Shown one piece after another: positions 23,761 through 30,673 of a DNA stretch of 40,666 nt. Position 1 is the first letter of the stretch; the number at the start of each line of letters is the position of its first letter. The position numbers and the translations under genes were made by a program. Where the stretch lies: positions 1 to 40,666 of the forward strand of contig CALVCJ010000010.1 in NCBI GenBank assembly GCA_944326015.1, in the 5' to 3' direction. Under the pieces are notes generated by a model. It saw only the letters and a program-made list of their open reading frames with translations, searched no databases and was not told the DNA's origin. This stretch comes from Candidatus Gastranaerophilales bacterium (GTDB taxonomy: Bacteria; Cyanobacteriota; Vampirovibrionia; Gastranaerophilales; Gastranaerophilaceae).

Positions 23761-25416
23761 ATGGTTAATCAGGTATTGTCATTAAATAGCATTATACAAT
23801 CTCATGCATTCAGCAATTTTTCCCAGCCTAAAAGAGGCTATTATATAAATGAGCCTTTTAACAACAATAATCCAAATTCAAATGAGAAAAAAAAGAGTGG
23901 CCATAATCTTGGAAAAACTATCGCAATTTCGGCAATGGTTGTTGGTTTTGGAACGCTTGCGGTTTTGAGTGGGGGCTTAAATAAGGGGGCCGTAAAAGTT
24001 TTAAATAAATGGAAATTAAAACTTGAAGAAAAAATGGCAAAGGGGAGCAAATTTAAAAATTTCTACCGTTACAGTGCAGGAAAAATAGATACATTTATTG
24101 CCAAATCTGAAAGTATAAATAATTTTACATCATTAAAAGATGTTCTTTTTCAGAAGTTGATGTGGGGCAAAAACGGTAACCGTAGGTTCACGCGTAAAGT
24201 TCATGAAAGTATTACTAGTTTCTTTGACAGGATAAGCCGCAAAACAGTCAATTCTTCATACGCTAAAACTTATGATAAATTTTCTGGATTAAGCGATAGT
24301 TTTGCATCATTAAATGATAGAATATTAAGTGAACATCCAGGTAATGTCGAATATGAAAAAATTATAGATTCAATAAATAAACGAATCTTATCATTAAATG
24401 TAAATCTTGAAAAAGGATTTGGAATAAATGCCAGAAATGAACGTCTAAAAGAGATAAAACGATCTTCAGACGGATTATTTGAATTTTTCTGGGATGCAAG
24501 TATTTCTGATATCCGTAACTTTAAATCCAAAAATATGTACAATTCGTTTATTGCAGAAGATTATTTGCTCCCTGCAAAAACAAGATTGAGGGAGAAAGCA
24601 GATATGCTTCGCAAGATTGTAGCACATGATATAAACGATAATTATATTGCATCTGTAAAAGCTTTAGATAATATTCAAAAATTTGTCAATCCTTCAGATT
24701 TGCCTACAAACGAAATTTTAAACAATTTAAGAAACAATCTTAACAAGTATAAAAAGCTTTCTGGTAAGAATGAAATAAAAGATCGTGCTATTTTGAATAA
24801 AGAAATAATATCAGATTTGGAAAAACTTTGTATTAACTTTAAATCTGTATCTGCATCTTTTAACTACAAATCTGATGCTTTAAAATCAATAGAAACTTAT
24901 ATTACAGAAATAAAAAATATCGTCTCTGATGGTTCAAAAGGTGAACTTCAGGAAATACTATCACTTTATAAAAAAATATTGCCGCGAGATGAATATCTAA
25001 AACTTAAATCCAAAGTTCAGTCTGCAGTTAAGTCACTTGATCATTCAATAGATATTGAAACTGTACAGTATTTTGATAAAGCAAGAGACTTAAAACTTGG
25101 TTCTGCACCAACCGACGTTTTGTCAATACTTGCTACAGTTGGTACGGTAGGGTATTATTTAAACCGTGCGGAAAGCAAAGATGATAAGTATTCAGTATCT
25201 TTGAAATATGGCATTCCAGCAGTAGGTGCGATTGCAACATCTTTATATTGTACTGCACGACTTGTTTCAGGCGGTAAGGCATTGTTATTCGGACTCTTAT
25301 CCGGCTGGGCAATGAATAAAGCAGGAGTTCTTGTTGATGATGCTCGTAAAAAGTATACACTTGATATGTCATTTCATAAAAGAGAAACAGTAAAAGCTCA
25401 ACCGGATAAAGTATAA
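23761..25416 (+). CDS. Large helical membrane protein of unknown function
   Basis: The 551-residue protein starts at an ATG behind AGGTAG. The first 45 residues are Asn-rich and disordered (INEPFNNNNPNSNEKKKS). A hydrophobic segment follows (TIAISAMVVGFGTLAVLSGG, about residues 51-70), then roughly 380 residues of charged helices with coiled-coil character. The C terminus has two or three hydrophobic segments (VLSILATVGTVGYYL, IPAVGAIATSLYCTARLV, ALLFGLLSGWAM) and a basic tail. I recognise no family. It could tether or shape membranes, but this is a guess from topology. It lies between lpxB and the dGTPase gene, both on the same strand. Confidence 0.65.
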   Translation: MVNQVLSLNSIIQSHAFSNFSQPKRGYYINEPFNNNNPNSNEKKKSGHNLGKTIAISAMVVGFGTLAVLSGGLNKGAVKVLNKWKLKLEEKMAKGSKFKNFYRYSAGKIDTFIAKSESINNFTSLKDVLFQKLMWGKNGNRRFTRKVHESITSFFDRISRKTVNSSYAKTYDKFSGLSDSFASLNDRILSEHPGNVEYEKIIDSINKRILSLNVNLEKGFGINARNERLKEIKRSSDGLFEFFWDASISDIRNFKSKNMYNSFIAEDYLLPAKTRLREKADMLRKIVAHDINDNYIASVKALDNIQKFVNPSDLPTNEILNNLRNNLNKYKKLSGKNEIKDRAILNKEIISDLEKLCINFKSVSASFNYKSDALKSIETYITEIKNIVSDGSKGELQEILSLYKKILPRDEYLKLKSKVQSAVKSLDHSIDIETVQYFDKARDLKLGSAPTDVLSILATVGTVGYYLNRAESKDDKYSVSLKYGIPAVGAIATSLYCTARLVSGGKALLFGLLSGWAMNKAGVLVDDARKKYTLDMSFHKRETVKAQPDKV

Positions 25417-25462
25417 CAATTATTTTTTATTTTTGTTAATATTAAAAAAAAGGATTTTTACA

Positions 25463-26491
25463 ATGGTAAAAACAGATGATTCAATAAGATTTAAATTGGA
25501 GCAACGGGAGCTTGATAATTTAAGTGAATTTGCGACTAAAAGTCGTTTTACAAAAGGTAGAAAAAAAGTCATTTTACCTTGCCCTATGCGGACAGAATTC
25601 CAAAGAGACCGCGACAGAATACTTCATTCCAAAGCATTTAGACGTTTAAAGCATAAAACGCAGGTTTTTTTATCACCATTTGATGATCATTTCAGAACAC
25701 GTCTTACGCATACTCTTGAGGTTTCACAAATTGGAAGGACAATAGCGCGTGCACTTGATTTGAATGAGGATCTTGTAGAAGCAATTGCATTAGGACATGA
25801 TTTAGGGCATACTCCGTTTGGGCATTGCGGGGAAGGGGTTTTGAACGAGCTTGTTAAAGGCGGGTTTCATCATAATATTCAAAGCGTAAGGGTTGTAGAA
25901 GTTTTGGAAGATTTGAATTTATGCAGGGAAACTATTGACGGAATTTTAACACATACCTGGGGGTATACCCCGAAAACTCTTGAAGGACAAGTTGTTCAGC
26001 TTGCAGATAAAATCGCATATATTAACCACGATATTGAAGATTCAATCCGCGCAGGTATTATATCTGAAAGTGATCTTCCGAAAGATTGTATTGAATATTT
26101 TTCATCAGTACAAAGCAAACGCCTTCATAAAATGATAAATGAAATTGTCTTAAATTCAAAAGATAAACCTTCTGTAAGTATGAGCGAGGAAGGCTGGCAT
26201 TATACTACAAAGCTTAGACAATGGATGTTTGACAATGTTTATGAAGAAGCTTCCCCAGCAAAACTTGAAGAGAAAAAAGCAAGAAATGTTATACAGGAAT
26301 TATTTTTTCTTTACTGCGACATGCTCAAGCCGGTTTGTGAAGAAAGTAAAATTGAGAGAATTGTAACTGATTATATATCAGGCATGACTGACAGATACGC
26401 AGTTGAAAAGTTTAAAGAAAACTTTATCCCTAAAGGTCTGCAGTGTGGGAAAAAAGAAGACTATCTTTTTAAACTTGCAAAAATTTATTAA
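25463..26491 (+). CDS. dgt: dGTPase-like HD-domain nucleotide triphosphohydrolase
   Basis: Family members hydrolyse dNTPs to deoxynucleoside and tripolyphosphate and help control nucleotide pools. I start at the ATG at 25463 (342 residues) because AAAGGA lies 9 nt upstream; a TTG ten codons earlier has no such site. Hallmarks are FQRDRDRILHSKAFRRLKHK, THTLEVSQIGRTIARAL, the HD motif in GHDLGHTPFGHCGE, and HTWGYTPKTLEGQVVQLAD with the last metal ligand followed by KIAYINHDIEDS. The length matches the short type 2 dGTPase class. The ribosome-binding stretch AAGGATTTTTACA is identical to that before the uridine-kinase-like gene at 28634. Confidence 0.92.
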   Translation: MVKTDDSIRFKLEQRELDNLSEFATKSRFTKGRKKVILPCPMRTEFQRDRDRILHSKAFRRLKHKTQVFLSPFDDHFRTRLTHTLEVSQIGRTIARALDLNEDLVEAIALGHDLGHTPFGHCGEGVLNELVKGGFHHNIQSVRVVEVLEDLNLCRETIDGILTHTWGYTPKTLEGQVVQLADKIAYINHDIEDSIRAGIISESDLPKDCIEYFSSVQSKRLHKMINEIVLNSKDKPSVSMSEEGWHYTTKLRQWMFDNVYEEASPAKLEEKKARNVIQELFFLYCDMLKPVCEESKIERIVTDYISGMTDRYAVEKFKENFIPKGLQCGKKEDYLFKLAKIY

Positions 26492-26504
26492 AATATATTA
26501 TAAT
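26475..26504 (+). promoter_or_regulatory. Predicted promoter giving a leaderless mRNA
   Basis: TTGCAA (26475-26480) and a perfect TATAAT (26499-26504) are 18 bp apart. Transcription would start at about 26511, the A of the downstream ATG. There is no Shine-Dalgarno in the 19 bp between the dgt stop and that ATG, which agrees with leaderless translation. Confidence 0.45.
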
Positions 26505-26510
26505 CATTTT

Positions 26511-27233
26511 ATGGAAAGATGTACTGTAAAATTACTTGGGTTTGATATAGATACTTTTACATTTGAACAGGCTTGTGAATATGCCAATAATATCTGCGGA
26601 CAGGTCGTTACAATAAATCCTGAGATGTTATCTTACTCTCTTAAAGATGTGGATTTTGCCAAAATTATAAATTCAGCGAATCTTGTTATCCCTGATGGAG
26701 TAGGTGTTGAAATTGGGTTGAAGATTAACGGGCACAAAGTAAGAAGAATTCCAGGTATTGAATTTGCACATAAAATGATTGAAATTTGTGCAAAAAATAA
26801 TAATTCAATTGCTTTAATCGGTGCAAGAGCCGAAGTTTTAGAAAAAGCAAAAGAAAATCTTGAAAAAGAATTTCCAAGACTTTATATAACATATTGCCAA
26901 GATGGTTATTTTAATGATGAAAACAAAATTCTTAATGAATTGAAGATAAGGCAGCCTAGACTTGTTTTGTGCGCTCTTGGGTCGCCAAAACAGGAGCAGT
27001 TTATTTTTAAGGCATTGAATCTATTGCCTGGCTCTCTTTTTATTGGTGTTGGCGGTAGCTTTGATGTTTGGGCCGGTGCGGTTCAAAGAGCTCCAAAGAT
27101 ATATCAAAAACTCGGCTTGGAATGGTTGTATAGAGCTATTAAAGAACCACAGAGATTTAAGCGGATTTTTCCAACTCTTCCATTATTTCTTATGAAAGTT
27201 TTGAAAGAAAAATTTTTACCAAAAGGAGTCTGA
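26511..27233 (+). CDS. WecG/TagA/CpsF-family glycosyltransferase
   Basis: GT26 enzymes transfer N-acetylmannosamine or a related sugar to an undecaprenyl-linked acceptor during teichoic acid, enterobacterial common antigen or capsule synthesis. The 240-residue protein shows VTINPEMLSYSL, the signature NLVIPDGVGVEIGLKI with the likely catalytic Asp, IALIGARAEVLEKAK, VLCALGSPKQEQFI and GVGGSFDVWAGAVQRAP. The C-terminal helix region (GLEWLYRAIKEPQRFKR) is the membrane-associating appendage of the family. A reading frame that starts earlier, inside dgt, adds residues unlike the family, so I use the ATG at 26511. No ribosome-binding site is seen there. It joins the set of envelope glycan genes in this window. 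Confidence 0.9.
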   Translation: MERCTVKLLGFDIDTFTFEQACEYANNICGQVVTINPEMLSYSLKDVDFAKIINSANLVIPDGVGVEIGLKINGHKVRRIPGIEFAHKMIEICAKNNNSIALIGARAEVLEKAKENLEKEFPRLYITYCQDGYFNDENKILNELKIRQPRLVLCALGSPKQEQFIFKALNLLPGSLFIGVGGSFDVWAGAVQRAPKIYQKLGLEWLYRAIKEPQRFKRIFPTLPLFLMKVLKEKFLPKGV

Positions 27234-27237
27234 TATA

Positions 27238-28062
27238 ATGCTTAGTGATAACGAAGTTGAGAAACTTAAAGATTTATGTAAAGAAAACAGAAAAAATATT
27301 TTAAAAATGGTTTATAATGCCCAGTCCGGTCATATTGGCGGAGCTATGTCAGCTGTTGAGCTGATGACTGTTTTATATAATAAATGTATGAAAATTTGTC
27401 CAAAATGGACTGATGATGAAAATTTTAAAAATCGTGACAGATTTGTTTTATCAAAAGGTCATGCATCATCTGTTTTATATTCTGTTCTTGCGCAAGCTGG
27501 TTATTTTGATAAAGAAGATTTAATGACATTCAGGATATTTGGTTCAAAACTTCAAGGACATCCGGTACCAATTTGTTCTGGAGTAGAGGTTGCAACGGGA
27601 TCTTTAGGGCAGGGGCTATCTATTGCATGCGGTATGGCTATTGGGTTAAAACTGGATAATATTCCGGCAAATGTATTCTGCCTGCTTGGCGACGGCGAAT
27701 TGCAGGAAGGAAGCGTCTGGGAAGCATTTATGCATTGCACTGCAGAAAAATTGGATAATATTACCGCAATTATTGACAGAAACAGGCTGCAAATAGACGG
27801 ATGTACTGAAAATGTTAAATCTCTTGAGCCTCTGGATGCAAAATTGAGAGCATTTAACTGGGATGTTATTGAAATTGACGGGCATAATATTAGAGAAATT
27901 TATACAGCATATGAAAAAGCAAAAGGCAACACGGTTCCCACAGCAATAATTGCAAATACCGTAAAGGGTAAAGGCGTTAGTTTTATGGAAAATAATGCTG
28001 GTTGGCACGGAAAAGCTCCCAATAAGGAGGACTTTGACCGTGCGATGGCAGAGTTGAGGTAG
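27238..28062 (+). CDS. Transketolase N-terminal subunit
   Basis: The 274-residue protein is the thiamine diphosphate-binding half of a split transketolase. It has SGHIGGAMSAVELMTVLY, RFVLSKGHASSVLYSVLA, PICSGVEVATGSLGQGLSIA and the ThDP motif LLGDGELQEGSVWEAFMH with DRNRLQIDG. An active enzyme needs the C-terminal subunit for transfer of two-carbon units in the pentose phosphate pathway. In split systems that gene usually follows directly, but here the next gene is a YhcH-like protein, so the partner must lie elsewhere or be absent. AAGGAG inside the end of the upstream gene is the ribosome-binding site. The domain is complete and not truncated. Confidence 0.92.
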   Translation: MLSDNEVEKLKDLCKENRKNILKMVYNAQSGHIGGAMSAVELMTVLYNKCMKICPKWTDDENFKNRDRFVLSKGHASSVLYSVLAQAGYFDKEDLMTFRIFGSKLQGHPVPICSGVEVATGSLGQGLSIACGMAIGLKLDNIPANVFCLLGDGELQEGSVWEAFMHCTAEKLDNITAIIDRNRLQIDGCTENVKSLEPLDAKLRAFNWDVIEIDGHNIREIYTAYEKAKGNTVPTAIIANTVKGKGVSFMENNAGWHGKAPNKEDFDRAMAELR

Positions 28063-28064
28063 TT

Positions 28065-28520
28065 ATGATTATTGATAAAATTGAAAATCTTATAAATTAT
28101 AATATTGTATCTCAAAAAATTATAGATTTTCTGAAATCAATTTCGATGGAAACTCCTCAAGGTAAATATAAAATAGATGAGTTTTCATACGTCAACGTTG
28201 ATGTTTACCAAACAAAAGATCTTCAGGTATGTAAATTTGAAGCTCACAGAAAGTATATTGATATACAAATTTGTCTTTCGGGTTTCGAAAGACTTGATAT
28301 ATATAATACGGAAGCACTTGCCGTTGCAGAAGCTTATGATGAAAGCAGAGATATAATGTTTTTTGAAAATCCTAAAAATACACAAGATTCAATAATACTT
28401 CAACCTGGTAAATTTGTATTAATTTTTCCACATGAAGCTCATAAACCGCAAATACGTTTAAACAATTGTCCTGATAAGGTAAAAAAAGCTGTTGTGAAAA
28501 TTCCTATTAAATTAATTTAA
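28065..28520 (+). CDS. YhcH/YjgK/YiaL-family (DUF386) protein
   Basis: The 151-residue beta-sandwich protein matches the family pattern: CKFEAHRKYIDIQICLSGFE, then RDIMFFENPKNTQ and KFVLIFPHEAHKPQIRLN with His residues that bind a metal in cupin-like relatives. E. coli YhcH lies in the sialic acid operon and has been proposed to act on N-acetylneuraminate or related sugars; the reaction here is unknown. It starts 2 bp after the transketolase subunit stop, with GAGGTAG overlapping that end, so the two are probably translated from one message. A role in sugar handling is plausible from both neighbours. Confidence 0.88.
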   Translation: MIIDKIENLINYNIVSQKIIDFLKSISMETPQGKYKIDEFSYVNVDVYQTKDLQVCKFEAHRKYIDIQICLSGFERLDIYNTEALAVAEAYDESRDIMFFENPKNTQDSIILQPGKFVLIFPHEAHKPQIRLNNCPDKVKKAVVKIPIKLI

Positions 28521-28633
28521 CATTTATACATACTTTGTTCTTTTTTTCTTTATTTCTGATAACATATAAAAAACAGTTAGCAAAATTTTTTTTGTTCTGT
28601 TTTTGAATGTAATATTAATAAAGGATTTTTACA

Positions 28634-29497
28634 TTGCAAAATACTATTATAAAAAACTTTGTTGATTCAAATGTTACAGCAAGAAGTTTTCAGCATTCTG
28701 GTAATAAAAATCTTTTTCTTTATATAGAAAAAAGATTAAATCAAATATTTTTAAATGAGGTAAAATCTCAAAATTCAATATTTGTAAAATTTAAACAATC
28801 CGCCATTAAAAAGATGGCTTTGTTTTTATCAGGCAGTATAACTCGGTCATGTTCTGTTGGGATAGCAGGTGAAACTGCAAGCGGCAAATCTACAATTGCG
28901 TTTGATATAATTAATACAATAGAAGGTTTTGCTCAGGAATACTGTATTGACAACGCTATTACAAGAATTAATACGGATGACTATTACTATGACCGTTCTG
29001 AAATGGTTAAAAAGGCAGGAAGTTTTGCAGAGTTTGCAAAAAACTACGATCTGGATGTTCCGGAAGCTCTTGAGCTTGAATTGATGAAAAAACATATTAA
29101 ATCTCTGCTATTCGGAAATAAAGTTTATCTCCCTGAATATGATATGTCTGGAACAGCAATAAGGCGTGATAATAAAAAACTTGCGCTCCCGTCTAAAATT
29201 ATTATATCAGAAGGCTTGTTTACTCTTACAGATAAAGTTGTTGATGCTTTTGATTTTAAAATATATGTTGATGTTTCATCTGAAGTTCAAAAAGAGCGGT
29301 TTTATAAGAGAGCTGAACAACGGGGGCTTGGTGATTCTGCCTGTGAAGTATATAAAAATGCATTAGATAAGGCTAAAACACATATTCATCCAACCGCTCA
29401 AAAGGCAGATATAATTCTTTCAGGTGAAGCTGACAGAGTTGCGTATAGAATGTTTATCAATAAGATTTTAATGCTTGTTAAAGATCTTTATTTTTAA
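28634..29497 (+). CDS. Uridine kinase/phosphoribulokinase-family protein
   Basis: The 287-residue protein starts at a TTG behind AAGGAT. An N-terminal extension of about 70 residues precedes the P-loop GIAGETASGKSTIAFDI (Walker A, G79 to S86). Further family motifs are ITRINTDDYYYDRSEM, with the substrate-binding Asp and Tyr residues, PEYDMSGTAIR, the Walker B-like strand KIIISEGLFTL, and an Arg-rich lid (QKERFYKRAEQRGLG). This fits uridine kinase, which phosphorylates uridine and cytidine, although the extension means the substrate could differ. It is preceded by a 113-bp gap and followed by a 210-bp gap before the first prepilin gene. Confidence 0.82.
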   Translation: MQNTIIKNFVDSNVTARSFQHSGNKNLFLYIEKRLNQIFLNEVKSQNSIFVKFKQSAIKKMALFLSGSITRSCSVGIAGETASGKSTIAFDIINTIEGFAQEYCIDNAITRINTDDYYYDRSEMVKKAGSFAEFAKNYDLDVPEALELELMKKHIKSLLFGNKVYLPEYDMSGTAIRRDNKKLALPSKIIISEGLFTLTDKVVDAFDFKIYVDVSSEVQKERFYKRAEQRGLGDSACEVYKNALDKAKTHIHPTAQKADIILSGEADRVAYRMFINKILMLVKDLYF

Positions 29498-29643
29498 TAA
29501 AAATAATAATGTTATCCAGCTAATGCTGCACTCGCGTATTCTTGTCAGACAGAATTTGTTTGACTACCCTGAATTTATTTTGGAGGTGGTATTTTAGCTG
29601 TTGTATAGTTTTAACAGTGATATAAGTTGCGAGTTTTTATGAC

Positions 29644-29673
29644 TTGAAAAAAATCACAATATGATAATATAAA
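29644..29673 (+). promoter_or_regulatory. Predicted promoter of the first prepilin gene
   Basis: TTGAAA (29644-29649) and TATAAA (29668-29673) are 18 bp apart. They lie upstream of a GGAGGT ribosome-binding site (29695-29700) and the ATG at 29708. The local DNA is very AT-rich, so other -10 choices exist. Confidence 0.35.
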
Positions 29674-29711
29674 TATGTAGTATATAAATGTTATGGAGGT
29701 GCAACTCATGA

Positions 29712-30485
29712 TTGGGACAAATAAAAGAAATATCATTATCTGTGATTTCGGGGGGGGGGCTGCTAGTTAGAAGTCAAAAAGGCGGTTTTTGTCATTCTGC
29801 ACTTGTTTCAAAAACACAAAAGATCCCGAAACAATTTCGGTATGACGTAAATAGCTTCCCCCCACCGTGCCTCTTATCTTCCAAAAGTCGGGCTGCCTTT
29901 ACACTCGCAGAAGTTTTAATCACCCTCGGCATAATTGGGATTGTAGCTGCTATGACTATGCCTTCGTTAATTCAAAATCATAAAAAAACAGTTGTAATTT
30001 CTCGCTATACAGCAGAATATGGTCTGACACCGCATGAAGATTGCTCACAAGATTGTATAAAAATAAAAGACCCTGATACAGCTTATGAAGTTTTCAATAA
30101 ATATTATGCCCCTTATTTAAGCGGAGTTGAAGTTGAAAAAGGTCAATATGGAGTCTTTGGTTATTTACCGGATGATACTGCAGTGTATTTGCGGAAAGAG
30201 GGTGCAGAAGGAGAGGGTTTTTCTTCAACATATATGATATCCTGCATTACTCATAAAGCGTGTAAAAATATAGATGAAAGTAATATTTATAAAATTATAA
30301 ATGGAAAGGATGTTTTTTTATTTTATACTAGCGGAAGGGCTCCTAGTTATATTTATTTAAATCAAAAAAATACACGAGCTCAGCTTGTGCAAAAATGTAA
30401 AGCTGGAAGTGAAATTGAAGCTTGTACCGCACTTATAGTTGGTGACGGCTGGCAGATTGCCAAGGATTATCCGATAAGATTGTAA
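29712..30485 (+). CDS. Prepilin-type protein with poly-G tract and repeat cassette in its leader
   Basis: As the sequence stands, the open frame runs from a TTG at 29712 and gives 257 residues. The prepilin signature AFTLAEVLITLG and the following hydrophobic helix begin near residue 62, and a globular pseudopilin-like domain with several Cys follows. The better start is the ATG at 29708, 8 nt after GGAGGT, but with ten G at 29750-29759 that frame stops at 29768-29770. Nine or twelve G would join it to the pilin frame. Residues of the leader are encoded by a 99-bp cassette (29762-29860) found identically in the second prepilin gene. Mature pseudopilins assemble at the inner membrane in type II secretion or type IV pilus systems. 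The leader is unusually long. Confidence 0.75.
   Translation: MGQIKEISLSVISGGGLLVRSQKGGFCHSALVSKTQKIPKQFRYDVNSFPPPCLLSSKSRAAFTLAEVLITLGIIGIVAAMTMPSLIQNHKKTVVISRYTAEYGLTPHEDCSQDCIKIKDPDTAYEVFNKYYAPYLSGVEVEKGQYGVFGYLPDDTAVYLRKEGAEGEGFSSTYMISCITHKACKNIDESNIYKIINGKDVFLFYTSGRAPSYIYLNQKNTRAQLVQKCKAGSEIEACTALIVGDGWQIAKDYPIRL
29750..29759 (+). repeat. G10 homopolymer, candidate slippage site
   Basis: Ten consecutive G lie 14 codons after the well-placed ATG at 29708, in DNA that is otherwise AT-rich. Length changes would move the pilin coding region in or out of the ATG frame: 9 or 12 G is open, 10 is closed. Confidence 0.85.
29762..29860 (+). repeat. 99-bp cassette, copy 1, with 56-bp palindromic core
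   Basis: This block is identical over 99 bp to 37840-37938. Its core (29791-29846) starts GTCAT and ends ATGAC, with internal arms TTGTTTC and GAAACAA, so it can fold into a long imperfect hairpin. It is open in the pilin reading frame, encoding residues such as KGGFCHSALVSKTQKIPKQF. It resembles dispersed palindromic repeats inserted in genes, as with Rickettsia palindromic elements. Confidence 0.9.
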
Positions 30486-30673
30486 TGTTTTTTTAACTTT
30501 TATTGAGTTGAAACTAATGCGCATGAGTTTTCAAAGTCTCTCTCGTGCCATATAGCCTGCTGACTCGTAAAACTGCGCAGGCTTTCATTTAAAGACTTAG
30601 AACTGTATAACGCTGGCTCTTCAGCAGTGCTAGGGGATTTTTGTTATGCTAAACATTTGATTGATCTTGCATC
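30486..30673. other. Convergent gap with one hairpin
   Basis: No gene is seen between the pilin stop and the stop of the minus-strand 591-residue gene. AGCCTGC (30554-30560) and GCAGGCT (30577-30583) can pair around a 16-nt loop and are followed by a short T-rich stretch, a possible weak terminator for either gene. Confidence 0.3.

Noticed and set aside
26403..27233. A longer glycosyltransferase starting inside dgt
   Set aside because: The extra 36 residues are a shifted translation of the dgt end and do not resemble the family; homology begins at the Met at 26511.
28560..28610. Possible terminator in the gap before the uridine-kinase-like gene
   Set aside because: AACAG and CTGTT can pair around an A-rich and T-rich interior, but the stem is imperfect and no clear T-tract follows.
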